This document shows, in pieces, positions 26,771 to 34,177 of a DNA stretch of 54,762 nucleotides. How positions within the stretch are numbered: position 1 is the first letter of the stretch; every line of letters starts with the position of its first letter. The notes beneath the pieces are model-generated. The model saw only the letters and a list, made by a program, of their open reading frames with translations. It searched no databases and was not told the DNA's origin. The stretch comes from JBDZVM01 sp040255675 (lineage in GTDB: Bacteria; Actinomycetota; Actinomycetes; Acidothermales; Acidothermaceae): contig JBDZVM010000025.1 of assembly GCA_040255675.1 (NCBI GenBank), forward strand, positions 1 through 54,762, in the 5' to 3' direction. A program made the position numbers and the translations under genes.

Positions 26771-27922
26771 CTATTGGCAGACGATAAGCCGTTCAACCAC
26801 GGAGTGCAGGTTCTCCGGGCCGTTCGCGCCAATGCGTACCATTTCTCCGAACTGCACTCCGGCGTCGCGGCCCGGGTCGACCACGTTCGGTTGTACGACC
26901 ACGCACATCCCTTCCTGGAACACAAAGTCGTACCCGTCGGCTGACCCGGTTGCGCGAGTACGGACGATCGGTGGCAGCTGATTCGCCCCGTGGAGGAAGT
27001 CGTCTCCGATCGTGAGCTCTCGATCGTGGATGACGTCGGCCGCCCTCACGACGTCAGCGACGGTGGCCCCTGGGCGTAAGACGGCGAGGGTCTGGTCGAA
27101 CGCGTCCTCAGCGGCACGATGCAGGCCAGAATACAGCGGCGTCGGCTCGGCTCCCACGGTAAACGTTCGCAGCACCTGCCCGCTGTAGCCGAACAGTTTC
27201 GTGCTGATTTCCACTACCACCACGTCGCCGATTTGCAGCCGACGAGAAGTCGGGTATTGGCGCGGAATGGCCTTGTCAGGGTGTTGCATCGAGGTTGTCA
27301 GGAAGTAATGGATGCCGTTGACCCCGCCATCCCTCAAGTAACTGCCCTCGATGATGTCGACGATCTCGTACTCTGACAACCCGGGCGCTAGGTTGTCGCG
27401 CAGCGCGAAGATAGCTTGATCGCTAAGGCCTGCCGCCTCACGGATCCGTTCAACCTCCTCGGCACTCTTGATCAGAAGAAGTTCGTTCACAGCGCCCGAA
27501 AAGTCCTCGAAGTCACTTGACGCGGCGGCGCTCCGGATGGCGTTGTAGTGCTGCCAGGGAATTCGACCGACCAGCCCGCAACGCCCGCCACGCGAAAGGC
27601 GAGCAGTCAGTTCGTTGATGACCGCGGGCAGCGTGGACGGCATGCCGCCGGAGCGGCGTCCGCCGAAGCGGACGTCCGCGATGATCGCCATTTCTGCCGC
27701 TGTGTGAACGTGGTTTGACAGCTGTACGAACAGTACTGGCTCACCGGTCAGCGGGAAGATGACGTACGACTCGATAGTGGTCAACCAGTTCGTCACGTAA
27801 TGAATCGGTGCGCTCGAGCCGGCCCCGTACATGACGAGGAGTTCGACGCCACGCTTTTCCATGGCTGCGCGCACCGCCGCGTGGCGGCGCTCGAACTCCG
27901 CGGAGCTAAAGGACGGGAACAT
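26771..27922 (-). CDS. M24/creatinase-fold hydrolase with degenerate metal site
   Basis: 383 residues with the pita-bread fold: an N-terminal creatinase domain (about 1-145) and a C-terminal M24 domain. At the five dinuclear-metal ligand positions it has Glu238, Gln249, His311, Gln344 and Glu360, where aminopeptidase P has Asp, Asp, His, Glu and Glu. Two ligands are amides and one is swapped, so a metallopeptidase is unlikely; the metal-free creatinase and ectoine-hydrolase branch is a better model and suggests hydrolysis of a C-N bond in a small molecule. Start 27922 is preferred over 27943 because AGAAGGTAGCC precedes it exactly as before the nitrilase ATG. Divergent from the LVIVD gene. 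Confidence 0.82.
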   Translation of the reverse strand: MFPSFSSAEFERRHAAVRAAMEKRGVELLVMYGAGSSAPIHYVTNWLTTIESYVIFPLTGEPVLFVQLSNHVHTAAEMAIIADVRFGGRRSGGMPSTLPAVINELTARLSRGGRCGLVGRIPWQHYNAIRSAAASSDFEDFSGAVNELLLIKSAEEVERIREAAGLSDQAIFALRDNLAPGLSEYEIVDIIEGSYLRDGGVNGIHYFLTTSMQHPDKAIPRQYPTSRRLQIGDVVVVEISTKLFGYSGQVLRTFTVGAEPTPLYSGLHRAAEDAFDQTLAVLRPGATVADVVRAADVIHDRELTIGDDFLHGANQLPPIVRTRATGSADGYDFVFQEGMCVVVQPNVVDPGRDAGVQFGEMVRIGANGPENLHSVVERLIVCQ

Positions 27923-28087
27923 TCTTTGGGCTACCTTCTTCACATGGACTCTGTCGGCCGTCTGCGAGAACGAGGCGCACCGCTACCGCCGAGACGCGCC
28001 AAGACGGATTGCCGTAGACACTACAATCCCATAGATACTTAGCCAAGGCTTCTCCTGCACCGCTTACGCGAATGGAATCGCCAGCAC

Positions 28088-29293
28088 ATGGATGCGATCG
28101 CCGAAATTGCCGCACAGGCCGATATCGCCGGGTTCCGTCTGATTGGCCATTCAACGCTCGATGGCCACGGCGACGGATTTCAGGTAGTAAAGCGAGGACA
28201 GTGGGTTTACGTCGCACATCTTGGCCGAAGCCCGCTGGCGCTATCGATCCTCGACTGCTCGGACCCCTCCGCCCCACGGATAGAGCGCCAGATCGAACAC
28301 CCGCCAGGCACTCGCTGTCACAAAGTGCAGATTGCTGGCGACGTCTTGATCCAAAACAACGAAGAGCCCTATTGGCTTCGCGGCAAGAACAGCGAGCCGC
28401 CAACGTCAGGTTTGACAATCTACGACTTGTCCGATCCCACCGACCCGAGAAGGGTCGGCTTCCACCCAGCCGCGCGCAAGGGCACGCACCGGCTGTGGCT
28501 TGACGAACTGCCGTATGCGCACATTGCTAGCTATCTCCCCGGAGCGCGGTATCGGTCCTACGAGATCGTCGACCTATCCGTTCCGTCGCAACCAACGTCG
28601 GTCGGCAGCTGGGGCATACCCGGTACCTACGACAACGATCGTGATCCGTGGGCGAAACTAAGGCCTGACGAGCATTTCGGGGTCCACGGGGTTATTCCCC
28701 ACGGAGACCGCGCGTATGCCGCTTGCATGGATGCCGGCATGGCCATTCTCGACATCTCCGACGTGGCGAACCCCATGTTGTGCGGGCGGGTCGACTGGTC
28801 ACCGCCGTTCGGCGGATACGTGCACACGACGTTGCCACTCGTCGAACGCGGCCTCGTGGTTGCCTGTGATGAAGCGCTGGAAGAAACCAAGCACGGCGGC
28901 GAAAAGATGATTTGGATCGTCGACATCCGTGACGAACGGCAGCCGGTCACCATTGCCACCTTCCCGGTCCCCCGACCCCCTGCTCACTCCGGCGCTTCGA
29001 GCTATCACGAACTCCCAGGCACTCGCTCTGGGCCGCACAACCTCCACGAGAATCGGCCGGGCGGCTACATAAGCGATACGACGATCTTCGCCACGTACTT
29101 CAACGCGGGGCTTCGCGCGTACGACATCACTGACAAGTTCCGGCCCGAAGAGATCGCGCACTTTGTGCCGCCCGCGCCCGACGGGCAAGTGTCGACACTC
29201 CTCAACGACCTGTATGTCGACGCCGACGGCATCGTCTACGTCACCGACCGCGGCAACGGCGGACTTTACGTGCTCGAGTATGTCGGGCCTTGA
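28088..29293 (+). CDS. LVIVD repeat beta-propeller protein
   Basis: 401 residues made of blades with the pattern LxIxDxSDPxxP, for example LSILDCSDPSAP, LTIYDLSDPTDP, YEIVDLSVPSQP and MAILDISDVANP, ending in a GLYVLEY closing strand. No signal peptide, so it is cytosolic. The repeated His-containing segments (FGVHGVIPHGD, PHNLHENRPGG) could line a metal or substrate site, as in catalytic propellers, but no reaction is known. It stands alone on the plus strand and ends one base before the convergent C-C hydrolase-like gene. Confidence 0.82.
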   Translation: MDAIAEIAAQADIAGFRLIGHSTLDGHGDGFQVVKRGQWVYVAHLGRSPLALSILDCSDPSAPRIERQIEHPPGTRCHKVQIAGDVLIQNNEEPYWLRGKNSEPPTSGLTIYDLSDPTDPRRVGFHPAARKGTHRLWLDELPYAHIASYLPGARYRSYEIVDLSVPSQPTSVGSWGIPGTYDNDRDPWAKLRPDEHFGVHGVIPHGDRAYAACMDAGMAILDISDVANPMLCGRVDWSPPFGGYVHTTLPLVERGLVVACDEALEETKHGGEKMIWIVDIRDERQPVTIATFPVPRPPAHSGASSYHELPGTRSGPHNLHENRPGGYISDTTIFATYFNAGLRAYDITDKFRPEEIAHFVPPAPDGQVSTLLNDLYVDADGIVYVTDRGNGGLYVLEYVGP

Positions 29294-29294
29294 G

Positions 29295-30362
29295 CTAGCG
29301 GGTACCGCTCAATTTTTCGGTGAACCAATCGGCAATCATCGGCCGCACGATGTGAAAGATGTTGTTGCAAACATGATTACCGTTGGGTACAACCACGAGT
29401 TCGGCATGTGGCACGGCGTCACGATACATTTGCGATTGGTCGAGGGGCACGATTCTGTCGAGTTCTCCATGCACCACCAGGAAAGGCGCTGTGATCTGCC
29501 CAGCAAGCGGCGCCATCGTCCAGGTACCGATCTTCTCTTCGGTCTCCTCAAGAGTCTTGGATTTCGTGATGCTCAGGTGACCCGCCTTACTCAACACATT
29601 CGCGCGGCCCCAGCGCGACTTGGTGTCGAATGTGCCACCGACCTCCACGACGGCCGCGAACCGGCTATCGCTGGCCGCGCACATCGACGTCAGGAGACCG
29701 CCCAAGCTCGGGCCCATGATTGCGATGCGGTTGGCATCGAGATCAGGCCTGGTCTGCAGGACGTCGACTACTGCCGAAATCGCCTTGACGTATTCGGTCG
29801 GAACCAGCTCAACGTCGCCGAGTTCACCTTGGCCCGGCCCTTCTACAACGACGGTAGCCATACCGCGAGCCAGGAAGAACGGCTCCCATCCAGACATCTC
29901 GACCTTCGTGGCCTCGAGACCTGGCAGGATGACGACGGTGTTGTAGGGCGGCTTGCCCGAGGGGGGCAAGCTGAGAAACGCTGGAATCCGAAGCCCGTTG
30001 CGTTCGGCCTCGAGCGAGATCCGGCCGGTTATCCGCGCGGCGGCGCGGAATGCGTCGGCGCTCTTCGTGCGAGCGTCTTTCTTGAGGTCAGGCTCACTGT
30101 AAAGCATGAATTGCGCGTAGTGGTACTGCAGGGCAGCAGACATGAAATGCGCCGCCGCGGTAACTTCGTGGCCGGCACGTAACGCGGTCTTGGCGCGTTC
30201 GTCATACGCATCGCCACGGCCCGCCCACTGGGCATGCCAGTCCTTCCACGTCGCCGGCGGGTTGCGCTGCGACTCCTCACAATCGCTGACGGCGACGCCC
30301 GCGGAAAGCATGCGGTGGTAATGCCGGGTCAAGACGATCTCGATCTGTTCGCTGTCGCTCAC
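29295..30362 (-). CDS. Alpha/beta hydrolase, DHPON hydrolase/FrsA-like
   Basis: About 355 residues: a helical N-terminal cap domain (YHRMLSAGVAVSDCEE, WKDWHAQWAGRGD) and a C-terminal hydrolase core with PGLEATKVEM, nucleophile elbow GPSLGG, acid in HGELDRIVP and His in PNGNHVCNN. The architecture matches 2,6-dihydroxypseudooxynicotine hydrolase of nicotine catabolism, which cleaves a C-C bond beside a carbonyl. GTG 30362 is chosen over TTG 30377 because AAGAGG sits at normal distance. It follows the CocE-like gene by 44 bases on the same strand, so the two are probably one transcript. Confidence 0.85.
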   Translation of the reverse strand: MSDSEQIEIVLTRHYHRMLSAGVAVSDCEESQRNPPATWKDWHAQWAGRGDAYDERAKTALRAGHEVTAAAHFMSAALQYHYAQFMLYSEPDLKKDARTKSADAFRAAARITGRISLEAERNGLRIPAFLSLPPSGKPPYNTVVILPGLEATKVEMSGWEPFFLARGMATVVVEGPGQGELGDVELVPTEYVKAISAVVDVLQTRPDLDANRIAIMGPSLGGLLTSMCAASDSRFAAVVEVGGTFDTKSRWGRANVLSKAGHLSITKSKTLEETEEKIGTWTMAPLAGQITAPFLVVHGELDRIVPLDQSQMYRDAVPHAELVVVPNGNHVCNNIFHIVRPMIADWFTEKLSGTR

Positions 30363-30406
30363 GCGTATCCTCTTCAATTCGCAAGGGCAATAAAGCTGCT
30401 GCTCAG

Positions 30407-32131
30407 CTAGTCAGGGATGACAGGCAATAGTAGGTATGGTGGTTGATCCTCCGGGAAATGCAACGTATTCACTCCACCGAAGATCTCCGAGGGTCGGTCC
30501 TCAGGCAGGTTGTGCAGAAAGGGTCCGATGCCGCGCAAGTGCGATGGAATGCCAGGCGCCGGCTCCTTCTCGTAGTCACGACCCAGGATTGTCAGGCCGA
30601 TGCGGTATCCGGCCGGCACGACGACGCAGGTTGGCCAGATTTCGACGTCAAGTTCCACCGGCTGGCCGGGCTCGAGAGGCAATGCCTCGTCGTGCGTGTG
30701 ATACGGCCGGTACGGAAGGCTACGTGCCTGGTCGAGCTTACGGTGTGAGGCGCGCAGCCACCCGAGGCCAACCGGTGTGCGGGGGTCGTTCGACCCTATG
30801 AACGTCACCTCTTCTCCGGCTGGGTCGAACACATGCAAGACCAAAAAGACGTCAGCATCGGTAGTGTCAGACGACAAGAACAGCTTTGCGGCAACAGGGC
30901 CGGTAATCTCTGTTTCTTCCGTCAGCGGGGGCGTCAGGAACGTGACGCCCTGCCCCATGGCCTCGTACTGGATCGGATCGCCCGCTGTTGGCGACGTGCC
31001 GAGGGTGCGGTCGCCCGGGTTTAAGTAAAACTTCGTCCACCGGGTGCGGGCGAGCGGCCACTCAGATTCGGCGCGAACGACGTGCTTCTCGCCAGGGTGC
31101 CTGACATAGAGTTCGACGGGCGGCTGCGACGTCCAACCGGTGTCTTCGCCCTTGAGAAAATGGCCGAAAAAGCGTTTTTGAAGGTCGATCCCGCTGTTGA
31201 TGTAGAAAGTCGTGAAATGGGTGTGGCCGTGCACCGACAGCCATTTGTCTGGCGTAGGTGCCGCCACAAAACCCTCGAAGTTACCGCGCGTATGCATGCC
31301 CTGGCCGCCCCAGTTCGCGGAGGATAGCAGCGGCACGTGGACATCCTCCGGAACACCGGACCGTTCGCGGTAGAACTCGTCGTCGAACGGTCGAGCTAAG
31401 AGCTCACTTTCGAGGTCACGCCGATTCTCGGCCAGCTCTTCTTCGGAAAGGGTTTCGGGGCCAGTGATCGTCTCGCCCGTGACGATGCTGCGCGGCCCGC
31501 GGTCGCCGACCCCATGCTGGCAGTTGATGATGCGGCGGTGGTACCACGTACCTTGGAATGCGGACAAGATTCCGCCGTGACGGCAAGCCTCACGGTAGAA
31601 GTCGAAACAGCCTTCCCACACGCAGATCGCGGCGAGGTGTGCCGGTCTCAGCGGCGCGACCTGCCATTGGTTCATCGCGTGATAAGAGATACCGAGAAGA
31701 CCAACCCGGCCATTGCTCCACTGCGCGGTGCCGGCCCACTCGATGCACTCGGAGAAGTCTTTGGTTTCCCGGGCCGAGAACGGATCGATGTAGCCGGGAG
31801 AACGCCCGGAACCGCGTGCGTCGACGCGCACGCAGACGTAACCGTCGGGCACCCACTTTTCAGGGTCGACGCGCTCCCAGTTCTGGTACTTGTTCGTCGT
31901 CCCCTCAGCCACTTCGGGGAAGCTGTGGACCAACTCGTCCCAGAACGTCTTGCGTCCCTGCTCGAAATTAAGGCCTTTGCAGTACGGACTCATGGCAAGG
32001 ATGACTGGATAGTGGCCGTCCTCGATGGGCCTGTAGACATCGGCGCGCAAGACCACGCCGTCGTCCATCGGGATGGGAACGTCCCAATCGATACGCATGC
32101 CGTCAGCGACTTCGGTGCGCATCTGCTCCAT
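30407..32131 (-). CDS. CocE/NonD (X-Pro dipeptidyl-peptidase, S15-like) hydrolase
   Basis: 574-residue serine hydrolase of esters or amides. The N-terminal hydrolase domain has MSPYCKG, RVDARGSGRSPG and the nucleophile motif GISYHA; the C-terminal jelly-roll domain (from about 340) has TGPVAAKLFLSSDTTDADVF. The usual GWxD acid is replaced by NWGGQGMH, as in a recognisable subfamily, so the catalytic Asp may lie elsewhere. The candidate His is in HGHTHF. GGAGGAG before the ATG fixes the start. It is divergent from the dioxygenase genes, 435 bases away, and probably removes a side group from the pathway substrate. Confidence 0.88.
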   Translation of the reverse strand: MEQMRTEVADGMRIDWDVPIPMDDGVVLRADVYRPIEDGHYPVILAMSPYCKGLNFEQGRKTFWDELVHSFPEVAEGTTNKYQNWERVDPEKWVPDGYVCVRVDARGSGRSPGYIDPFSARETKDFSECIEWAGTAQWSNGRVGLLGISYHAMNQWQVAPLRPAHLAAICVWEGCFDFYREACRHGGILSAFQGTWYHRRIINCQHGVGDRGPRSIVTGETITGPETLSEEELAENRRDLESELLARPFDDEFYRERSGVPEDVHVPLLSSANWGGQGMHTRGNFEGFVAAPTPDKWLSVHGHTHFTTFYINSGIDLQKRFFGHFLKGEDTGWTSQPPVELYVRHPGEKHVVRAESEWPLARTRWTKFYLNPGDRTLGTSPTAGDPIQYEAMGQGVTFLTPPLTEETEITGPVAAKLFLSSDTTDADVFLVLHVFDPAGEEVTFIGSNDPRTPVGLGWLRASHRKLDQARSLPYRPYHTHDEALPLEPGQPVELDVEIWPTCVVVPAGYRIGLTILGRDYEKEPAPGIPSHLRGIGPFLHNLPEDRPSEIFGGVNTLHFPEDQPPYLLLPVIPD

Positions 32132-32566
32132 GGGCCACTCCTCCGCGAAGCGCGCCGTGACTACGCCGATCAGCCATCACGCGCACCCGCGATCCGCGCG
32201 CCATAGACGCGAAGCCAGCAGTGATCTATCTCTGGCGCTGCCGCCAGTTGTCGTAAAGGCCAGGCATGCGCGCGCTGGTGGTGTTCCCGTGTTGGCGGGC
32301 AGCGGCCACCAAGTCGCGCACCTGGGTCTGGCGAAACTACTGCGCTCCTCGGCTGCGCGCAAGAGGCGTGAATAGGTGACGATGGTCACCCGCGCCGATC
32401 ACTCTTGACGGAGATCAATTGCTGCTCGATAACGATTTCTCGCTAGGACGACGGCCGTCGAACTCGCTGGTATGCTGCCGTATACCTGGGTTGACGCGGC
32501 GGGTCTCGGCGAAACGGCCCGTGCGTGGCCTAGCCAGTGCCGCCGTAGTGAGTGGAGACGTTGCTC
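32132..32566. other. 435-bp divergent intergenic region
   Basis: Lies between the CocE-like gene and ligB-like gene and should hold both promoters. A GTATACC element (32480-32486) resembles the -10 boxes of the receptor genes, but no matching -35 is convincing. No coding frame looks real. Confidence 0.45.
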
Positions 32567-33388
32567 ATGAGCACAATCGTGGCCGCAGTGGCGACAGTCC
32601 ATGCGCCCCTCATTGTCGGCATGCCGCACCTGGCGTCCGAAGAAAAGCGTGCCGCGGTTGACAGAGGATTTGCGGAGCTACGCTCCTTCGTGGCCGCGGC
32701 AAGGCCCGACGTCATCGTCTCCACCACGAGCGAACACATCACTAACTTCTTGTCCACCAACGCGCCGGCCTTCTGCGTTGGCACCGGGGGCGTCAACCCC
32801 AGCTTGCCCGAATTCGGGCTGCCCGACGTTCAGGTACCCGGAGACGCGGAGTTCGCGCGCGGGCTCGTCGAGTTCGCCTACGACCGTGGTTTCGATCTCG
32901 CACACTCGTCCCGTCTTGTGCTCGACCACGGTACGAACCTTCCCCTCAGCTACATCACGCCCGAATACAACGTTCCGGTCGTGCCAGTAATGATCAATAC
33001 CATTTGGGCACCGATGCCGACTGCTGAGCGTTCGTACCAGCTCGGCGAACTCATCGCCGACTACGTCGCGGCTGACAAGGCCGACAAGCGGGTGTTGCTG
33101 ATGGGGACAGGCGGTATTTCGCACTGGGTGGGCAGCCAGCGACACGGTGACCTCAACCAGGAGTTCGACATGTGGTTTTTGAAGGAGGTCGCCAGTGGCT
33201 CTGGAGACAACCTTCGCAAGCTCAGTCAGGCCGACATCGACGTCGCCGGCGACGGCGGAAACGAGATTCGCAACTGGATCGCCGTTGTAGGGGCTGCGGC
33301 CTCGGCAGGGTTGACGCCGCACGTGGTCCTAGACGAAACATTCGTACCTGGCTGGAATGTAAGCGTCTACCAGGTTGCCTGGCAGTGA
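32567..33388 (+). CDS. Class III extradiol ring-cleavage dioxygenase, LigB-like catalytic subunit
   Basis: 273-residue non-haem Fe(II) dioxygenase that inserts O2 next to a catechol-type diol and opens the aromatic ring. All key residues of LigB can be placed: His12 and His57 and Glu233 as iron ligands, and the catalytic base His186 in GTGGISHW; His121 in LDHGTNLPL is also conserved. GTG 32552 is open in frame, but ATG 32567 has GGAG nine bases upstream and puts the first ligand at position 12 as in LigB. The small LigA-like subunit gene follows after 23 bases. Protocatechuate, gallate-like and amino-substituted catechols are candidate substrates. Confidence 0.93.
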   Translation: MSTIVAAVATVHAPLIVGMPHLASEEKRAAVDRGFAELRSFVAAARPDVIVSTTSEHITNFLSTNAPAFCVGTGGVNPSLPEFGLPDVQVPGDAEFARGLVEFAYDRGFDLAHSSRLVLDHGTNLPLSYITPEYNVPVVPVMINTIWAPMPTAERSYQLGELIADYVAADKADKRVLLMGTGGISHWVGSQRHGDLNQEFDMWFLKEVASGSGDNLRKLSQADIDVAGDGGNEIRNWIAVVGAAASAGLTPHVVLDETFVPGWNVSVYQVAWQ

Positions 33389-33411
33389 TTATTAAGTAGT
33401 CGGAGGCCAAG

Positions 33412-33711
33412 GTGTCGATCGTCGACGTAGAACGCTGCATCTGGGAGTTGCATCGCAACGGGCCGGAGCCTCTTGCGGAGTTCCAGCGCGAGCCCAACAC
33501 TTTTCTGAGCCACTTCGAACTCACCGAAGAGGAGCGTCACGCCCTCGTAGGAAGAGACTATGGCGAGCTCTATCGCCTCGGCGTGCACCCGATGGCCTGC
33601 CTTTTCTACAGCCAGGTGAACAAGACGCCGATGCCCGCCTACCTTTCGGCGATAGGCGGCGCGACAGCGCGCGTGAAAGAGCGTGAGGATCTGGAGCTTC
33701 ACGGCGGCTAG
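33412..33711 (+). CDS. LigA-like small subunit of extradiol dioxygenase
   Basis: 99 residues, all-helical, with the LigA-family pattern FLSHFELTEEERHALVGRD and LYRLGVHPMACLFYSQV. In protocatechuate 4,5-dioxygenase this subunit caps the active site of LigB. GTG start supported by CGGAGG at good spacing. With the preceding gene it makes a complete two-subunit enzyme in the opposite gene order from ligAB of Sphingobium. Confidence 0.9.
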   Translation: MSIVDVERCIWELHRNGPEPLAEFQREPNTFLSHFELTEEERHALVGRDYGELYRLGVHPMACLFYSQVNKTPMPAYLSAIGGATARVKEREDLELHGG

Positions 33712-33726
33712 CCGCGAAGCAACTCC

Positions 33727-33751
33727 TTCCGGTCTCAGTGTGTGACCGGAA
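33727..33751. terminator. Short hairpin between ligA-like gene and YCII copy 2
   Basis: TTCCGGTC / GACCGGAA, 8 bp perfect with a 9-base loop, spanning the gap between convergent stops and overlapping the last codons of the YCII gene. Confidence 0.45.
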
Positions 33752-34037
33752 CCTGCGCGAACTCGCCAACTCCCATGATCTGGTGGATCTCCCACTCGAG
33801 CAGTTCGTACGCGGTATCACCCGCAACCGTGTAGGGATCTGATGCCGCGATGTGCTCCGCCTCGTCGCGCGATGAAGCGCGAATGAGATACATTCCGTAT
33901 TTTCGATCGGACGTCGGACCAGACAAGAGGATGGTTCCTGACTCGTGTTGCGCGCGCATCCATGCGAAATGTTCGTCAGGCGACGTCGTGCGTTGCGCGC
34001 GCGGGCGAACATTACTTCGCATGCACAAATACCACAT
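33735..34037 (-). CDS. YCII family protein, copy 2
   Basis: 100 residues, paralogous to the protein at 22441-22764, with His23 (EHFAW) and Asp67 (ASDP) at identical positions and the same ending phrase GVGEF. AGGAG precedes the ATG at ideal spacing. It lies next to the dioxygenase genes, convergent, and marks the right edge of the catabolic block. A ring-cleavage product isomerase or lyase is plausible but unproven. Confidence 0.87.
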   Translation of the reverse strand: MWYLCMRSNVRPRAQRTTSPDEHFAWMRAQHESGTILLSGPTSDRKYGMYLIRASSRDEAEHIAASDPYTVAGDTAYELLEWEIHQIMGVGEFAQVPVTH

Positions 34038-34177
34038 AAGAGTTCTCCTCGAAAGCAGGCTCGTGTCGACGGGAAGCCACTAATGCGACACAGGATAATC
34101 GTTGGAATGCTGAATTGCCTCAATGATAGCCGTATTAGGCGGCGTCGAACACCCACGCTTTCAAGACTTGACCTCGG

